DNA from: Candidatus Dadabacteria bacterium
GTDB lineage: Bacteria; Desulfobacterota_D; UBA1144; Nemesobacterales; Nemesobacteraceae
Length of the DNA stretch: 32,761 bases
Assembly (NCBI GenBank): GCA_009837205.1
Contig: VXTZ01000016.1
Span: 1 to 32,761, forward strand
Reading direction: 5' to 3'
Below are positions 23,372 through 32,459 of the stretch, piece after piece. Position 1 is the first letter of the stretch; each line of letters starts with the position of its first letter. A program made the translations under genes and the position numbers. The notes beneath the pieces are model-generated. The model did no database searches, had not been told where the DNA came from, and worked only from the letters and a program-made list of their open reading frames with translations.

Positions 23372-24265
23372 TTACGCTCTTGGATGAGATTTTTCGTGTA
23401 TGCGTTTAAGCCTCTCCTTTTCGACATAAGTGTATATCTGGGTCGTGGATATGTCCGAGTGACCGAGCATGGCCTGTATGGACCGCAGGTCGGCCCCCCG
23501 CTCAAGCAGGTGCGTGGCGAAGGAGTGGCGAAGCACGTGGGGGGTTATGTGGGAGTGTATGCCCGCCGCGAGCGCGTAGTTCTTTATCATGCGCCAGAAG
23601 CGCTGGCGGCTCATCTTGGAGCCGGTTCTGGAGGTAACGAAAAGGTACTCCGAACTCCTTTCGCGAAGAAGTTTTGGTCTTGAGTCTGAAAGATAGTCCC
23701 TTGCTTTCCTGATGGCGGCGTCGCCTATGGGAACTATCCTCTCCTTGCTTCCTTTGCCGAGGGTGATGACGTAGCCGTGATCAAGATTGACGCGGTTGAG
23801 CTCAAGTGAGATCAGTTCCGATACCCTGACCCCGGTGGCGTAGAGAACCTCGAGCATCGCGCGGTCCCTGAGCGCCTCTGCGGACTTGCCTTTCTCGGGC
23901 TCCCGGAGGAGCCTCTCGACCTCTTCAAGCGAGAGAGTGTGGGGGAGGGTTTTCGCGGGCTTGGGAGAGACGGTGTTTCTTAGCGGATCCTCGGTTATGA
24001 CGCTTTCTGTGAGAAGGAACCTGAAGAACTGCTTTATGGAAACTATGTTTCTCGCCACGCTTCTCGGGGAGAGCTTCTTTTCCCTCAGGTGGTCGAAAAA
24101 AGCAGCTATTTCGTCTTCGCTTACAGCGGCGGGGTCGGATATACCCCTTTTGTCTAGAAAGGCCACGAGGGATGATATGTCCCTTGAATATGACTGAATG
24201 GTGTTTTTCGAAAGGCCCCTGTTCATCGTAAGATATACAAGGAACGAATCGAGGTACTCATCCAT
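23372..24265 (-). CDS. xerD: Tyrosine recombinase XerD-type
   Basis: Site-specific recombinase expected to resolve chromosome dimers at dif. The 297-aa protein has an N-terminal SAM-like core-binding domain (1-100, NRGLSKNTIQSYSRDISSLVAFL) and a catalytic domain with Arg147 (ATGVRVSEL), Lys171/Lys174 (GKGSKER), His243 and Arg246 (HVLRHSFATHLL), His269 (LGHSDISTTQIY) and nucleophile Tyr278. Length and motifs fit XerC/XerD and not phage integrases; XerD over XerC is a preference, not a proof. It is 5 bp after ahcY. Confidence 0.9.
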   Translation of the reverse strand: MDEYLDSFLVYLTMNRGLSKNTIQSYSRDISSLVAFLDKRGISDPAAVSEDEIAAFFDHLREKKLSPRSVARNIVSIKQFFRFLLTESVITEDPLRNTVSPKPAKTLPHTLSLEEVERLLREPEKGKSAEALRDRAMLEVLYATGVRVSELISLELNRVNLDHGYVITLGKGSKERIVPIGDAAIRKARDYLSDSRPKLLRERSSEYLFVTSRTGSKMSRQRFWRMIKNYALAAGIHSHITPHVLRHSFATHLLERGADLRSIQAMLGHSDISTTQIYTYVEKERLKRIHEKSHPRA

Positions 24266-24270
24266 TAATC

Positions 24271-25527
24271 TTATGTTCCGACCTGCCAGGAACTCAGATA
24301 TTTCTTCTGTTCGGCCGTCAGGGTGTCTATGGTGACTCCCAGGGTTTTAAGCTTTATCTTGGATATCAGGCTGTCTATTGTCTCCGGGACGTCGTGAACG
24401 TCGTTCTCAAGTGTCCCTCCGTTTTTCACCATGTACTCGCAGCAGAGCGCCTGGTTGGCGAAGCTCATGTCCATCACGCTTGAAGGATGCCCCTCGGCCG
24501 CGGCGAGGTTTATGAGCCTTCCTCCGCCGAGAACGTTGATCCTTCTTCCGTTTTTAAGCGTATGTTCCTCAACGTATTCCCTTATGACTCTTTTCGAGGT
24601 CGTTATCTCGCCAAGGGCGTCGAGATCAAGTTCCACGTTGAAGTGTCCTGAATTGGCTACGATCGCCCCGTCTTTCATTCTCTCAAAATGCTTTTTCCTT
24701 ATGACGTGTATGTTGCCCGTAACGGTGCAGAAGAAGTCTCCAAGCGGCGCTGCCTTCTCCATCGTCATTACCCTGAATCCGTCCATGGTGGCCTCAAGTC
24801 CCGCAAGCGGCTCAACCTCGGTCACGATGACGTTCGCTCCCAGTCCCCTGGCCCTCATGGCAAGTCCTTTTCCGCACCAGCCGTATCCTGCGACTACGAA
24901 GGTCGTGCCGGAGACAAGCCTGTTGGTGGCGCGTATGATTCCGTCAAGGGTGCTCTGCCCCGTGCCGTAGCGGTTATCGAAAAGGTGTTTGGTATCTGCG
25001 TTGTTAACGGCGATTATCGGATACTGAAGCACTCCGTCATCCGCCATGCTCTTGAGTCTTATCACTCCGGTCGTGGTCTCCTCGGTTCCCCCGATTACGT
25101 CGTCTATCAGGTCTTTTCGGTCCGTGTGCAGCGTTGATACCAGGTCTGCCCCGTCATCCATGGTTACGTGCGGGCGGGCGGCCAGAACGGCGTTTATGTG
25201 CTTGTAGTAGGTTTTGGTGTTTTCCCCTTTTATCGCGAAAACGGAGATTTTATGGTTCTTTACGAGGTGGGCGGCGACGTCATCCTGAGTGCTTAGGGGA
25301 TTTGACGCGCAGAGGTAGGCTTCTGCTCCTCCGGCCTTAAGGGTGGTCATGAGGTTCCCGGTTTCCGTGGTAACGTGAAGGCACGCGGCGACCCTTACTC
25401 CCTTAAGCGGCTTTTCCTTCTTGAATCTTTCCTCTATCTGCTTTAGAACGGGCATTTCCTGTGCGGCCCATTCGCTTCTCAGTTTCCCCTCGCGGGCAAG
25501 CTTTAAGTCTTTTACGTGGTAATCCAT
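24271..25527 (-). CDS. ahcY: Adenosylhomocysteinase (SAH hydrolase)
   Basis: NAD-dependent hydrolysis of S-adenosylhomocysteine to homocysteine and adenosine. The 418-aa length fits the shorter bacterial and archaeal type. Seen: [71 protein letters not shown], the NAD-binding [42 protein letters not shown] and the closing [10 protein letters not shown]. It lies 50 bp after metK and 5 bp before xerD. The leader to metK is too short for an SAH riboswitch. Confidence 0.97.
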   Translation of the reverse strand: MDYHVKDLKLAREGKLRSEWAAQEMPVLKQIEERFKKEKPLKGVRVAACLHVTTETGNLMTTLKAGGAEAYLCASNPLSTQDDVAAHLVKNHKISVFAIKGENTKTYYKHINAVLAARPHVTMDDGADLVSTLHTDRKDLIDDVIGGTEETTTGVIRLKSMADDGVLQYPIIAVNNADTKHLFDNRYGTGQSTLDGIIRATNRLVSGTTFVVAGYGWCGKGLAMRARGLGANVIVTEVEPLAGLEATMDGFRVMTMEKAAPLGDFFCTVTGNIHVIRKKHFERMKDGAIVANSGHFNVELDLDALGEITTSKRVIREYVEEHTLKNGRRINVLGGGRLINLAAAEGHPSSVMDMSFANQALCCEYMVKNGGTLENDVHDVPETIDSLISKIKLKTLGVTIDTLTAEQKKYLSSWQVGT

Positions 25528-25577
25528 TCTTTCCTCCGTTGCTTTTTCGCGGTCAGAAGCCCCGAGCGTGTTTTGGC

Positions 25578-26744
25578 TCAGACATTTTTCAAGGCTTTTT
25601 TAAGTTCCGCCTTTTTATCCGTTTTCTCCCACGAGAAAGTCTTTTCGTTTCTCCCGAAATGTCCGTAAGAGGCGGTTTTTCTGTAAATAGGTCTTTTGAG
25701 ATCTAGGTGCGAGATTATCCCCCCGGGAGTAAGGTCAAAGACTTTCCTTGCGGCTTTCGAGATCTTCTCTTCGGGTATTTTCGATGTGCCGAAGGTATCG
25801 ATCATTACCGAAACCGGTTCCGCAACCCCTATGGCGTAGGCAAGCTGCACCTCGCAGCGCTTGGCCAGTTTGGCCGCGACTATGTTTTTCGCCACGTACC
25901 TTGCCATGTATGCCGCGCTTCTGTCGACCTTGGAGGGGTCTTTTCCAGAAAACGCCCCGCCGCCGTGTCTTGACCATCCGCCGTAGGTGTCGACTATGAT
26001 CTTTCTTCCCGTGAGGCCTGTGTCCGCCACGGGACCCCCGATCACAAACCTGCCTGTGGGGTTTATATGGATTTTCGTATTTTTCGAAATAAGGTCTCCC
26101 ATGCAGTGGTTTATTACTTCCTGCCTGATTTCTTTTCTAAGGGTCGCAGTCGAGACGTTCGCTGAGTGCTGCGATGATACGACTACCGCGTCCACTCCGA
26201 CCGGTTTCCCGTCTTCGTACCTGAAGGTGACCTGGCTTTTTCCGTCCGGTCTTAAAAACGGCAGAATCCCCTTTTTTCTTACTTCGGAGAGACGCTTTGC
26301 CAGTCTGTGAGCGTAGAGTATGGGGGAGGGCATGCGTTCCCGGGTTTCATCGCACGCGTAGCCGAACATGAGTCCCTGGTCTCCGGCTCCTTGCTTGCTC
26401 TTGCCCCCTTTTTTGTTGACTCCACGTGCTATGTTCGCGGACTGCTCGTCTATTGCTAGGAGAACCGAACAGGTGTTCGCGTCAAAACCCATTTCGCTGT
26501 CCGTGTAGCCGATCTCTTTTATCGTGTCTCTTACCACCTTCTGTATGTTGACCTGGGCTTCTGTAGTTATCTCTGCGGAGATCACTACGAGTCCGGTTGT
26601 GATCAGTGTTTCGCACGCGACCCTGCTATCGGAGTCCTTCTTGATCATGGCGTCGAGTATCGCGTCTGATACCTGATCCGCAATCTTGTCCGGGTGGCCT
26701 TCCGTTACGGATTCTGACGTGAATATGAAGTTTTTAGGGGACAT
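25578..26744 (-). CDS. metK: S-adenosylmethionine synthetase
   Basis: Makes SAM from methionine and ATP. The 388-aa protein has the canonical [21 protein letters not shown] start, [12 protein letters not shown], and [27 protein letters not shown] signature. The first gene of a minus-strand run: metK, ahcY, xerD, M50 protease, scpA, scpB. The RBS GAGGT is close to the ATG. The leader is only about 17 nt, so there is no SAM riboswitch. With ahcY it forms two steps of the activated methyl cycle. Confidence 0.97.
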   Translation of the reverse strand: MSPKNFIFTSESVTEGHPDKIADQVSDAILDAMIKKDSDSRVACETLITTGLVVISAEITTEAQVNIQKVVRDTIKEIGYTDSEMGFDANTCSVLLAIDEQSANIARGVNKKGGKSKQGAGDQGLMFGYACDETRERMPSPILYAHRLAKRLSEVRKKGILPFLRPDGKSQVTFRYEDGKPVGVDAVVVSSQHSANVSTATLRKEIRQEVINHCMGDLISKNTKIHINPTGRFVIGGPVADTGLTGRKIIVDTYGGWSRHGGGAFSGKDPSKVDRSAAYMARYVAKNIVAAKLAKRCEVQLAYAIGVAEPVSVMIDTFGTSKIPEEKISKAARKVFDLTPGGIISHLDLKRPIYRKTASYGHFGRNEKTFSWEKTDKKAELKKALKNV

Positions 26745-26767
26745 TAAGTGACCTCAAAAGTCCAAGT

Positions 26768-26795
26768 AATATAATTATTCTGGTTTTCCTGTCAA
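26768..26795 (-). promoter_or_regulatory. Promoter of the metK operon
   Basis: On the minus strand a perfect TTGACA (26795-26790), 16 bp, then TATATT (26773-26768). The predicted start near 26761 gives a very short leader. Confidence 0.65.
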
Positions 26796-26978
26796 ACAGG
26801 GCCGTTGCCTTGCTGCCGCGGGTTCCTTGGGGGTGTGTTGCTGTGGCCGGTTTTTCAACTGAACAGGGTGCTTGGATTGGTATTATGGCTGCCTGATCCA
26901 TGTAGGGGCGCGTGGGTTTTTGCCGTTGTTCGGGTAAAATACAAAGGAATCCCACTTGCACCCTGCGGAGAAAATGAA

Positions 26979-27659
26979 ATGAAGAAACTCCTGGCTCCTT
27001 CGATACTCTCGTGTGACTATCTTCGTCTTGAAGACGAGGTGACCGCCGTCTGCGAGGCGGGCGCCGATCTAATACACGTGGACGTGATGGATGGGCATTT
27101 CGTTCCGAACATAAGCATAGGAATACCCATAGTGGAGGCGATTGCCCGGATGGAATCGCCGCCCCAGATGGATATACACCTGATGATTGATAGTCCCGAG
27201 AAATTCACGGAGAAATTCATAGACGCGGGTTCTCCTCACGTGAAAATTGTCACGGTCCAGATGGAGGCCTGCAACCTTCTCTACAGTGCCCTCTCATCCA
27301 TAAGGTGGAGAGGGGTTATGACCGGGGTGGCCCTTAACCCCGCAACCCCGATCGGCGTGATCGAGGAAAAGCTGATGGAGCTTATAGACGTGATAGTGAT
27401 AATGACCGTGGAGCCGGGGTTCGGGGGTCAGAAATTCATTCCCGAGATGCTGTCGAAAATAAGAGACCTGAGGTCTCTTCTTGACAGGATGGATGGAGAT
27501 GAAAAGAAGCCGCTTATTGAAGCTGACGGCGGGATAAATCTCGGGAACATAAGGGAAGTTATCGAAGCCGGAGCGGACATAGTGGTAACGGGATCCGGAA
27601 TATACAAGACGGAAAACTACGCCGATACGATGTCGGCCATGCGCGAGATGATGGAGTAG
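26979..27659 (+). CDS. rpe: Ribulose-phosphate 3-epimerase
   Basis: Interconverts ribulose 5-phosphate and xylulose 5-phosphate. ATG 26979 is chosen: GGAG at 26967-26970, and the family begins LLAPSILSCDYLRLEDEV here; the frame upstream to 26805 is spurious. The 226-aa TIM barrel shows HVDVMDGHFVPNISIGIPIVEAI, MDIHLMIDSPEKF, VALNPATPI, VIIMTVEPGFGGQKFIPEML and EADGGINLGNI...ADIVVTGSGIYK, with the metal-binding His and Asp residues in place. Two uncharacterised genes follow on the same strand. Confidence 0.97.
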   Translation: MKKLLAPSILSCDYLRLEDEVTAVCEAGADLIHVDVMDGHFVPNISIGIPIVEAIARMESPPQMDIHLMIDSPEKFTEKFIDAGSPHVKIVTVQMEACNLLYSALSSIRWRGVMTGVALNPATPIGVIEEKLMELIDVIVIMTVEPGFGGQKFIPEMLSKIRDLRSLLDRMDGDEKKPLIEADGGINLGNIREVIEAGADIVVTGSGIYKTENYADTMSAMREMME

Positions 27660-27679
27660 GGGCCAGACCCGAGGGCTGC

Positions 27680-28354
27680 GTGTTTTTCCGGGGGAAGATG
27701 AAGTCTCAAGAGCGAAACTACATAGCCGACATAGAGCGGTATTTTCTCGGGCTTGCGGGAAAGGGCCTGATGCTTTCGGCCAGGGACTACAGTTTTATAA
27801 GGGAACTTGGCGAAAGATCCGTCTCAAAGGAAATGGTAATTAAGGCTATAGCCTACGGCTTTGAGCAGAAGAGGCAGAGGGGAGCCCAGGAGCCGAGGGG
27901 GCTTTTTAACATAAGGCATGAAATTGAAGATTACTTGAGAACGCATTCGGTAGAACGGGAATCGAAGCAGGCAACACCCCGGAACGCCGCTTTTACGAGA
28001 AGCAGTATAATAGAACAGGTCCTAAAGAGGCTTGATAGGATCATAGTTGAGGAAAAAAGAGAGGATATACGGGGGAAATACGAGGAACTCAGGCGCAGGG
28101 TTGGAGAGACGGACGGCGCGGGGTCCGCTAACATATACAAACAGTTTGATTTGTTGTGGCGGGATTTCATGGGGGATGTTTTCTCAGGTCTTTCCACGGA
28201 GAGGCAAAAGCAGATAACCGATACTGCGCTGAGCAGGATCCCCGCCAAGGCGAAACTCTACGACGAGGATGCTAGGAGAAAAACCCTTAACGCCTTCAGG
28301 GATGAAATCGTATGCGAGACTCTCGGCATAAATAATGTTTTCACGATGAAGTAA
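27680..28354 (+). CDS. Uncharacterised protein upstream of a DnaC-like ATPase
   Basis: A 224-aa soluble, charged protein with no recognised family. The N-terminal about 60 residues (NYIADIERYFLGLAGKGLMLSARDYSFIRELGERSVSKEMVIKAIAYGFE) have the look of a helical DNA-binding domain such as those that open phage replisome organisers; the middle is rich in Arg and Glu (KRLDRIIVEEKREDIRGKYEELRRRV), probably coiled, and the end is helical. The start is a GTG at 27680 with GAGGG upstream; an ATG at 27698 is an alternative. The next gene begins 1 bp after its stop, so the two proteins are likely partners. Confidence 0.75.
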   Translation: MFFRGKMKSQERNYIADIERYFLGLAGKGLMLSARDYSFIRELGERSVSKEMVIKAIAYGFEQKRQRGAQEPRGLFNIRHEIEDYLRTHSVERESKQATPRNAAFTRSSIIEQVLKRLDRIIVEEKREDIRGKYEELRRRVGETDGAGSANIYKQFDLLWRDFMGDVFSGLSTERQKQITDTALSRIPAKAKLYDEDARRKTLNAFRDEIVCETLGINNVFTMK

Positions 28355-28355
28355 C

Positions 28356-29180
28356 ATGGCCAGAAGAAAACGGATCATTATGGATTGTCGAAAATGTTCC
28401 GGCGGTGGGTACATGATCTCACCTGAGAACGGTCAGTACGCCCGCGCGGAGGTCTGCGACTGCGTTTCCGAATGCAGTGACTGCGGGGGGACCGGAACGG
28501 TATTTTTGGTGAACGAAAGGGGCTACAGGTATCTTGAGCGCTGCGGGCTCTGCGGAATGGTGAGGCTTAAGGTCAGAAGGTACAACAACGCGAAGATTCC
28601 ATCGAAGTACGCAGGCGTTCTTCAGTCAGACGATATAGACCCCCGTGACAACAGCCAGTTTGAGGCAATGACCTACGTGAAGTCGTTTGTCGACAAGTAC
28701 CCGGAGGAAAAAGGCTTTCTGCTTATGGGAGGTCCCGGGCTTGCCAAAACACGCCTGGCAGTAGGGGCCATAGCGGAGCTTACGCTTCAGAAAGCCGTTG
28801 AATGCGTGTTTACCGATTTCTTCTTTCTGCTTGGAGACCTGCGGAAGGCGTATTCCGAGGGAATTCCCGAAAACGAGATAATAGGACCGCTAATAAGCGC
28901 GGAAATTCTGGTTATAGACGAGATGGGAAAAGGCAAGAGTTCCGAATGGGAGCAGAACATCCTCGATCAGCTCATCTCCAAGCGTTACAACTCCTCAAAG
29001 AAGACTCTTGTTACCACCAACTATGTGGCCAGGGAGTCACTGCCCAATAAATCCAGGAATAAAAAAACGGAAATACTTGAGGACAGGGTGGGGGAGAGGA
29101 TAGCTTCAAGGCTTTATGAGATGTGCACCCCGCTTTTCATCGAGGGAAGCGACTACAGGAAAAGCGAAATCTCCTCGTAA
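28356..29180 (+). CDS. DnaC/IstB-like AAA+ ATPase with N-terminal cysteine clusters
   Basis: A 274-aa protein of the DnaC/DnaI/IstB helicase-loader group. Residues 11-66 hold eight Cys in DnaJ-like pairs (CRKCSGGG, CDC, CSDCGGTG, CGLC), enough for two zinc sites. The AAA+ core follows: Walker A GGPGLAKT (125-132), where Ala stands in place of the Gly before Lys; Walker B LVIDEMGKG (Asp188, Glu189); sensor 1 TLVTTNY; and DRVGERIASRLYEMC, the arginine-finger box of DnaC-like proteins. No IstA transposase is adjacent, so a chromosomal helicase-loader role is more likely than a transposon one. It is translationally linked to the preceding gene. Function is inferred. Confidence 0.85.
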   Translation: MARRKRIIMDCRKCSGGGYMISPENGQYARAEVCDCVSECSDCGGTGTVFLVNERGYRYLERCGLCGMVRLKVRRYNNAKIPSKYAGVLQSDDIDPRDNSQFEAMTYVKSFVDKYPEEKGFLLMGGPGLAKTRLAVGAIAELTLQKAVECVFTDFFFLLGDLRKAYSEGIPENEIIGPLISAEILVIDEMGKGKSSEWEQNILDQLISKRYNSSKKTLVTTNYVARESLPNKSRNKKTEILEDRVGERIASRLYEMCTPLFIEGSDYRKSEISS

Positions 29181-29187
29181 GATGTCG

Positions 29188-29202
29188 CCCGGTTCAACCG
29201 GG
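29188..29202 (+). terminator. Possible hairpin terminator after the ATPase gene
   Basis: CCCGGT-TCA-ACCGGG is a perfect 6-bp GC-rich hairpin 8 nt after the stop codon. No T-run follows, so it may only stabilise the 3' end. Confidence 0.3.
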
Positions 29203-29297
29203 AGATTGGAAGCTATTGTCACTCCTGCATGGTTTCAATAAGAATTTATTGTGGGGATTATTGATGTTTGTTTTTCTTTAGTGGCGGAGGTGATGTT

Positions 29298-29564
29298 ATG
29301 GGAAAGGTGAAGGACAGGTCATCAGGCATGGTAAATATCTCCGTGAAAATTCCTGCTGAAATTGCCGAAATATTGGGCAAGGTATCGAAAGCGGAGGAAA
29401 GGCCAAAAAGCTATTACGTAAGGAAGGGATTGGAACTGTTTTTGATGGCTAAGCTGGAGAATTTGGAGGACCACGAAGAGGCTGCCGAAGCTTACAAGGA
29501 ATTTATGGCCTCAGGGGAAAAATCGGTTTCCTTTTCTGAACTCAAGGAAGAACTGAACCTTTAG
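29298..29564 (+). CDS. RelB-like ribbon-helix-helix antitoxin, orphan
   Basis: The start is ATG 29298, preceded by GGAGGTGA (29286-29293). The 88-aa protein has an N-terminal ribbon-helix-helix (MVNISVKIPAEIAEILGKVSKAEERPKSYYVRKGLELFL) and the C-terminal tail of RelB/RHH antitoxins (EEAAEAYKEFMASGEKSVSFSELKEELNL), the part that wraps around a RelE/ParE-type toxin. No toxin gene is next to it: the following gene is convergent and 25 bp away, and the preceding space is short. So it is either an orphan antitoxin left after toxin loss or a stand-alone regulator. Confidence 0.82.
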   Translation: MGKVKDRSSGMVNISVKIPAEIAEILGKVSKAEERPKSYYVRKGLELFLMAKLENLEDHEEAAEAYKEFMASGEKSVSFSELKEELNL

Positions 29565-29589
29565 AGTTATACCACTGCCTCTGCCTGAT

Positions 29590-30624
29590 CTAAAAGTTCC
29601 AATATTTCGAATAAATCCTTCTGATTTCCGAGACGGTATGTTCGCAGGTTGTCCGCTTGGGATTAAAACCGGTATCCGACACCTTAAGATCAAGTATCTC
29701 CTCGATGACCGACTTCATGATCAGTCCCATCTCCGCCGTGTTATAGCCGCCCTCGAGCAAAAAGGCGATATTTCCGCGGCAGTGTCTCTCGGCGAGTCGC
29801 ATAACGAATCTTGTAAGCCTGGCGAAACCTTCTGAGGTAACCAGCATTCCTCCCAGCGGGTCGACCTGGTAAGCGTCAAAGCCCGCGGATATGAGAATGA
29901 ATTCCGGGGAGTACTGCTCCACCACGGGTTCGAGTATCTCGGCGAAGATTCTGAGGTAATCTTCATCTCCCAGCATCGCGGGGCAGGGGACGTTAACCGT
30001 GTACCCGAGCCCGTCTTTGTATCCTAGTTCCTTAAGGCTTCCTGTGCCGGGGTAAAACGGGAACTGGTGCACTGAGAAGAAGAGCACGCTGCTTGAATCA
30101 TAGAAGATGTGCTGGGTGCCGTTTCCGTGGTGCACGTCCCAATCTATGATCAGGACTCTCTCAAGGCCGCAGTTGGCCAACAGGTGGGCCCCGGCGACCG
30201 CCACGTGATTAAACAGGCAGAACCCCATCGCCCTGTCGTGTTCGGCGTGATGTCCGGGAGGGCGGGGGAGTACGAACGCGGTATCGATTTTCCCTGAAAG
30301 AATATCGTTTACAGAGCATATAAGCCCCCCGGAACCCGCAAGCGCGGCGTCAAAAGAAACTTCGCACGTAGAGGTGTCGGCATCAAGCTGCGAGAACTCC
30401 TTGCCGGAGGTGCTTTTGACCATATCGAAATAGGGCTTGCTGTGTACGAGGGTGATCTCTTCCTCCGTCGCGGGCCTTGTGTCGATGGGAACCGTTTTCT
30501 CCATAAGACCCGAACTCTCAAGTGCTCCCAGAATGCTGGTCAGTCTCTCCGGACACTCCGGATGTCCGGGAGGGTTCTGGTGAGCCAGGAAAAGATCGTT
30601 ACTTACTATCGAGAGTCTCTTCAT
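29590..30624 (-). CDS. Histone deacetylase family protein (acetylpolyamine/acetoin-type amidohydrolase)
   Basis: A 344-aa zinc amidohydrolase of the arginase/deacetylase fold. Seen: HPECPERLTSIL at the N terminus, RPPGHHAEHDRAMGFCLFNHVAVAG with the His125/His126 pair, DWDVHHGNGTQ with zinc ligands Asp163 and His165, SAGFDAYQVDPLGG with the third ligand, and FLLEGGYN. The sequence is closest in style to class II-like bacterial HDAC proteins. The likely substrates are acetylated small amines or protein lysines; the arginine decarboxylase in this window makes polyamine precursors, but that link is speculative. It overlaps folC by 26 bp. Confidence 0.92.
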   Translation of the reverse strand: MKRLSIVSNDLFLAHQNPPGHPECPERLTSILGALESSGLMEKTVPIDTRPATEEEITLVHSKPYFDMVKSTSGKEFSQLDADTSTCEVSFDAALAGSGGLICSVNDILSGKIDTAFVLPRPPGHHAEHDRAMGFCLFNHVAVAGAHLLANCGLERVLIIDWDVHHGNGTQHIFYDSSSVLFFSVHQFPFYPGTGSLKELGYKDGLGYTVNVPCPAMLGDEDYLRIFAEILEPVVEQYSPEFILISAGFDAYQVDPLGGMLVTSEGFARLTRFVMRLAERHCRGNIAFLLEGGYNTAEMGLIMKSVIEEILDLKVSDTGFNPKRTTCEHTVSEIRRIYSKYWNF

Positions 30625-31873
30625 TTTGGATCACATCTTTAAGATAACCTATGAGATAAAAGGAACCACAAACACAAGCTGCTTCTCCGTAACCAAGAAG
30701 TTTTTCATATGCCTCCCGGGGGTCTTTTACCGTCTCGACCGAGTCGAATTGTCCCCGGGCAAGCGCCAGAATTTTTTCCGTTCCCAAAGACTTCTTGACT
30801 CCGGCAAGTTCCGTTATGATCAGTTTTCCCGAAACGCGGGAGAGCGTTTCGGTGAACCCTCCGATGTCTTTGTTCTCAAGCATCGTTATCAGGAAATTGA
30901 ATTTTTTCCCCGGATGATAAAACTCAAGGGACTTAACAAGGTTCTCCCCCGCGGCGAGGTTGTGCGCGCCGTCGATTATAACGGGAGTTTCCCTGTTTAA
31001 GTATTCCATTCGCCCCCCCAGACTGACTTCCGCAAGAGCCTCTTTTATCTTTTCCGGGTCCGTTTTGTAGCGGGTATGCATTGTCAGCAACTCGGCCGCC
31101 GCTATGGACATAACGGCGTTTTCCACCTGGTGCGTGCCCGCGAGAGAAATTCTGAGTCCCGGAATGTTCCACCTGGGCCCCATGTAATCGAAGCTCAGAT
31201 CTTCTTTTTCCCCGTAAGTGAACTCCGCTCCGATTCTGTGGCATGTTGAGGAGTTCTCACGGACCCTGCGCTCGATTACCGAGAGGGCCTCGCCCGTGCA
31301 TCCTGTCACCACGAGGCCGTTTTTTTTGATTATTCCGGCTTTTTCCCCGGCAATCTCACCCAAAGTGTTTCCCAGGTATTCGGTGTGGTCAAAGGACACG
31401 TTCGTTATGACGCCTGCCAGATGGTCGCATACGTTTGTCGAGTCCCATCTCCCGCCCATTCCCACTTCAAGCACGCCTACATCTATTGACTTGGCGTTGA
31501 AGTGAAGAAATGCGGCTGCGGTGAGCGTTTCGAAATAACTGAGCTCCACGCCAATCCTGGCGCAGGCGGCAAAAACCGTGCCGAGGGTTTCTTCAAGCTG
31601 CTCCCAGGTTATTTCCTCTCCGTCTACTTTTATTCTTTCCGTGAGGTTGATCAGATGAGGGGAGGTAAAGAGACCTGCGCGATAGCCGTTCACCTCGAAT
31701 ATTGACGCGATACAGGCCGCCACGGACCCCTTGCCGTTAGTTCCGGCAACGGCGACGTAATCCTTTTTCCTGTGAGGAAACCCCAGTTCTTCAAGAACCG
31801 CGGTGATTCTGCCGAGCCCCGGTTTTACGCTGTCCACTCCCTTTAGGCAGAGTCTTTTCAGATTCTCAGACAT
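30599..31873 (-). CDS. folC: Dihydrofolate synthase / folylpolyglutamate synthase
   Basis: Adds glutamate to dihydropteroate and to folates. The 424-aa Mur-ligase-type protein has the P-loop AGTNGKGSVAA (residues 43-53), TSPHLINLTERIKVDGEEIT, EVGMGGRWDSTNV, ITNVSFDHTEYLGNTLGEIAGEKAGIIK and DGAHNLAAGENLVKSL, all family landmarks. The start ATG at 31873 lies at the edge of an AT-rich region. It is followed by the deacetylase gene in an overlapping arrangement. accD, a frequent neighbour, is absent. Confidence 0.95.
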   Translation of the reverse strand: MSENLKRLCLKGVDSVKPGLGRITAVLEELGFPHRKKDYVAVAGTNGKGSVAACIASIFEVNGYRAGLFTSPHLINLTERIKVDGEEITWEQLEETLGTVFAACARIGVELSYFETLTAAAFLHFNAKSIDVGVLEVGMGGRWDSTNVCDHLAGVITNVSFDHTEYLGNTLGEIAGEKAGIIKKNGLVVTGCTGEALSVIERRVRENSSTCHRIGAEFTYGEKEDLSFDYMGPRWNIPGLRISLAGTHQVENAVMSIAAAELLTMHTRYKTDPEKIKEALAEVSLGGRMEYLNRETPVIIDGAHNLAAGENLVKSLEFYHPGKKFNFLITMLENKDIGGFTETLSRVSGKLIITELAGVKKSLGTEKILALARGQFDSVETVKDPREAYEKLLGYGEAACVCGSFYLIGYLKDVIQNEETLDSK

Positions 31874-32459
31874 TTTGGGTTTCCTAGGTAAAAGATAGTA
31901 CCTGCTGATTTAGGATCCTCGCTTGCCTTGCAAGAACTGGGTCCATTTTCTTCATGATCAAGAGATTCTGGCATGTTTAGATAGTTCTGTTGCATCGTTG
32001 CAACTGGATATTCTTCTATTCCCTGAAGAAATGGGTAGCAAACCACAAACAATTACTCGCGGAATATCTGTGTCTAGAAGTAGCGAAGTAAGAGAACTTG
32101 ATTTTCAGCGAAACTCAAGACGTTACATAGTATTCTGTGAAGAGCTAACACGGTTTTCAGGGAATCTTCTGGGCAGATAAAAATGCTAGAAATATAAAAC
32201 CGACTAAAGCTGAAGTGGAATTAGGTTCAAGTGTTAACGAATAGGATTGAGTTAGATGGATTAATCAGGAAAACAAAAAAACGTCCTCTCACATACGAGT
32301 TGTCTCACACCCGATAGATTAAGCTTCTTTCAGATGCCATCTTCGGTAAAGTATCTTTTCGCATGTGACAAGCAGAAAAATCAGGTGGTATGTTAGTTTC
32401 TTCTAGGATAATTCTGGTGTTATAGTTAGTTGTCGACAAATGAATTTTTGGAGGTGCCC
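31874..32459. other. AT-rich stretch without a supported gene
   Basis: This 586-bp stretch between folC and the broken DUF4145-like gene is AT-richer than its left neighbour. Open frames of 64 codons (-, 31858-32052) and 85 codons (+, 31923-32180) exist but match nothing recognised, lack RBS signals and overlap each other. It may hold decayed coding sequence. A promoter for the downstream gene probably lies near its right end (TATAGT at about 32421), but no convincing -35 was seen. Confidence 0.4.

Noticed and set aside
25528-26767. SAM or SAH riboswitch upstream of metK or ahcY
   Set aside because: The metK leader is about 17 nt and the metK-ahcY gap is 50 bp, both too short for the known classes, and no conserved core was seen.
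26805-26978. N-terminal extension of ribulose-phosphate epimerase
   Set aside because: Family similarity and a good RBS both point to ATG 26979; the extension is Cys/Trp-rich intergenic sequence.
31858-32180. Two opposing frames of 64 and 85 codons
   Set aside because: They overlap each other, lack RBS signals and match no recognised family; decayed sequence is more likely.
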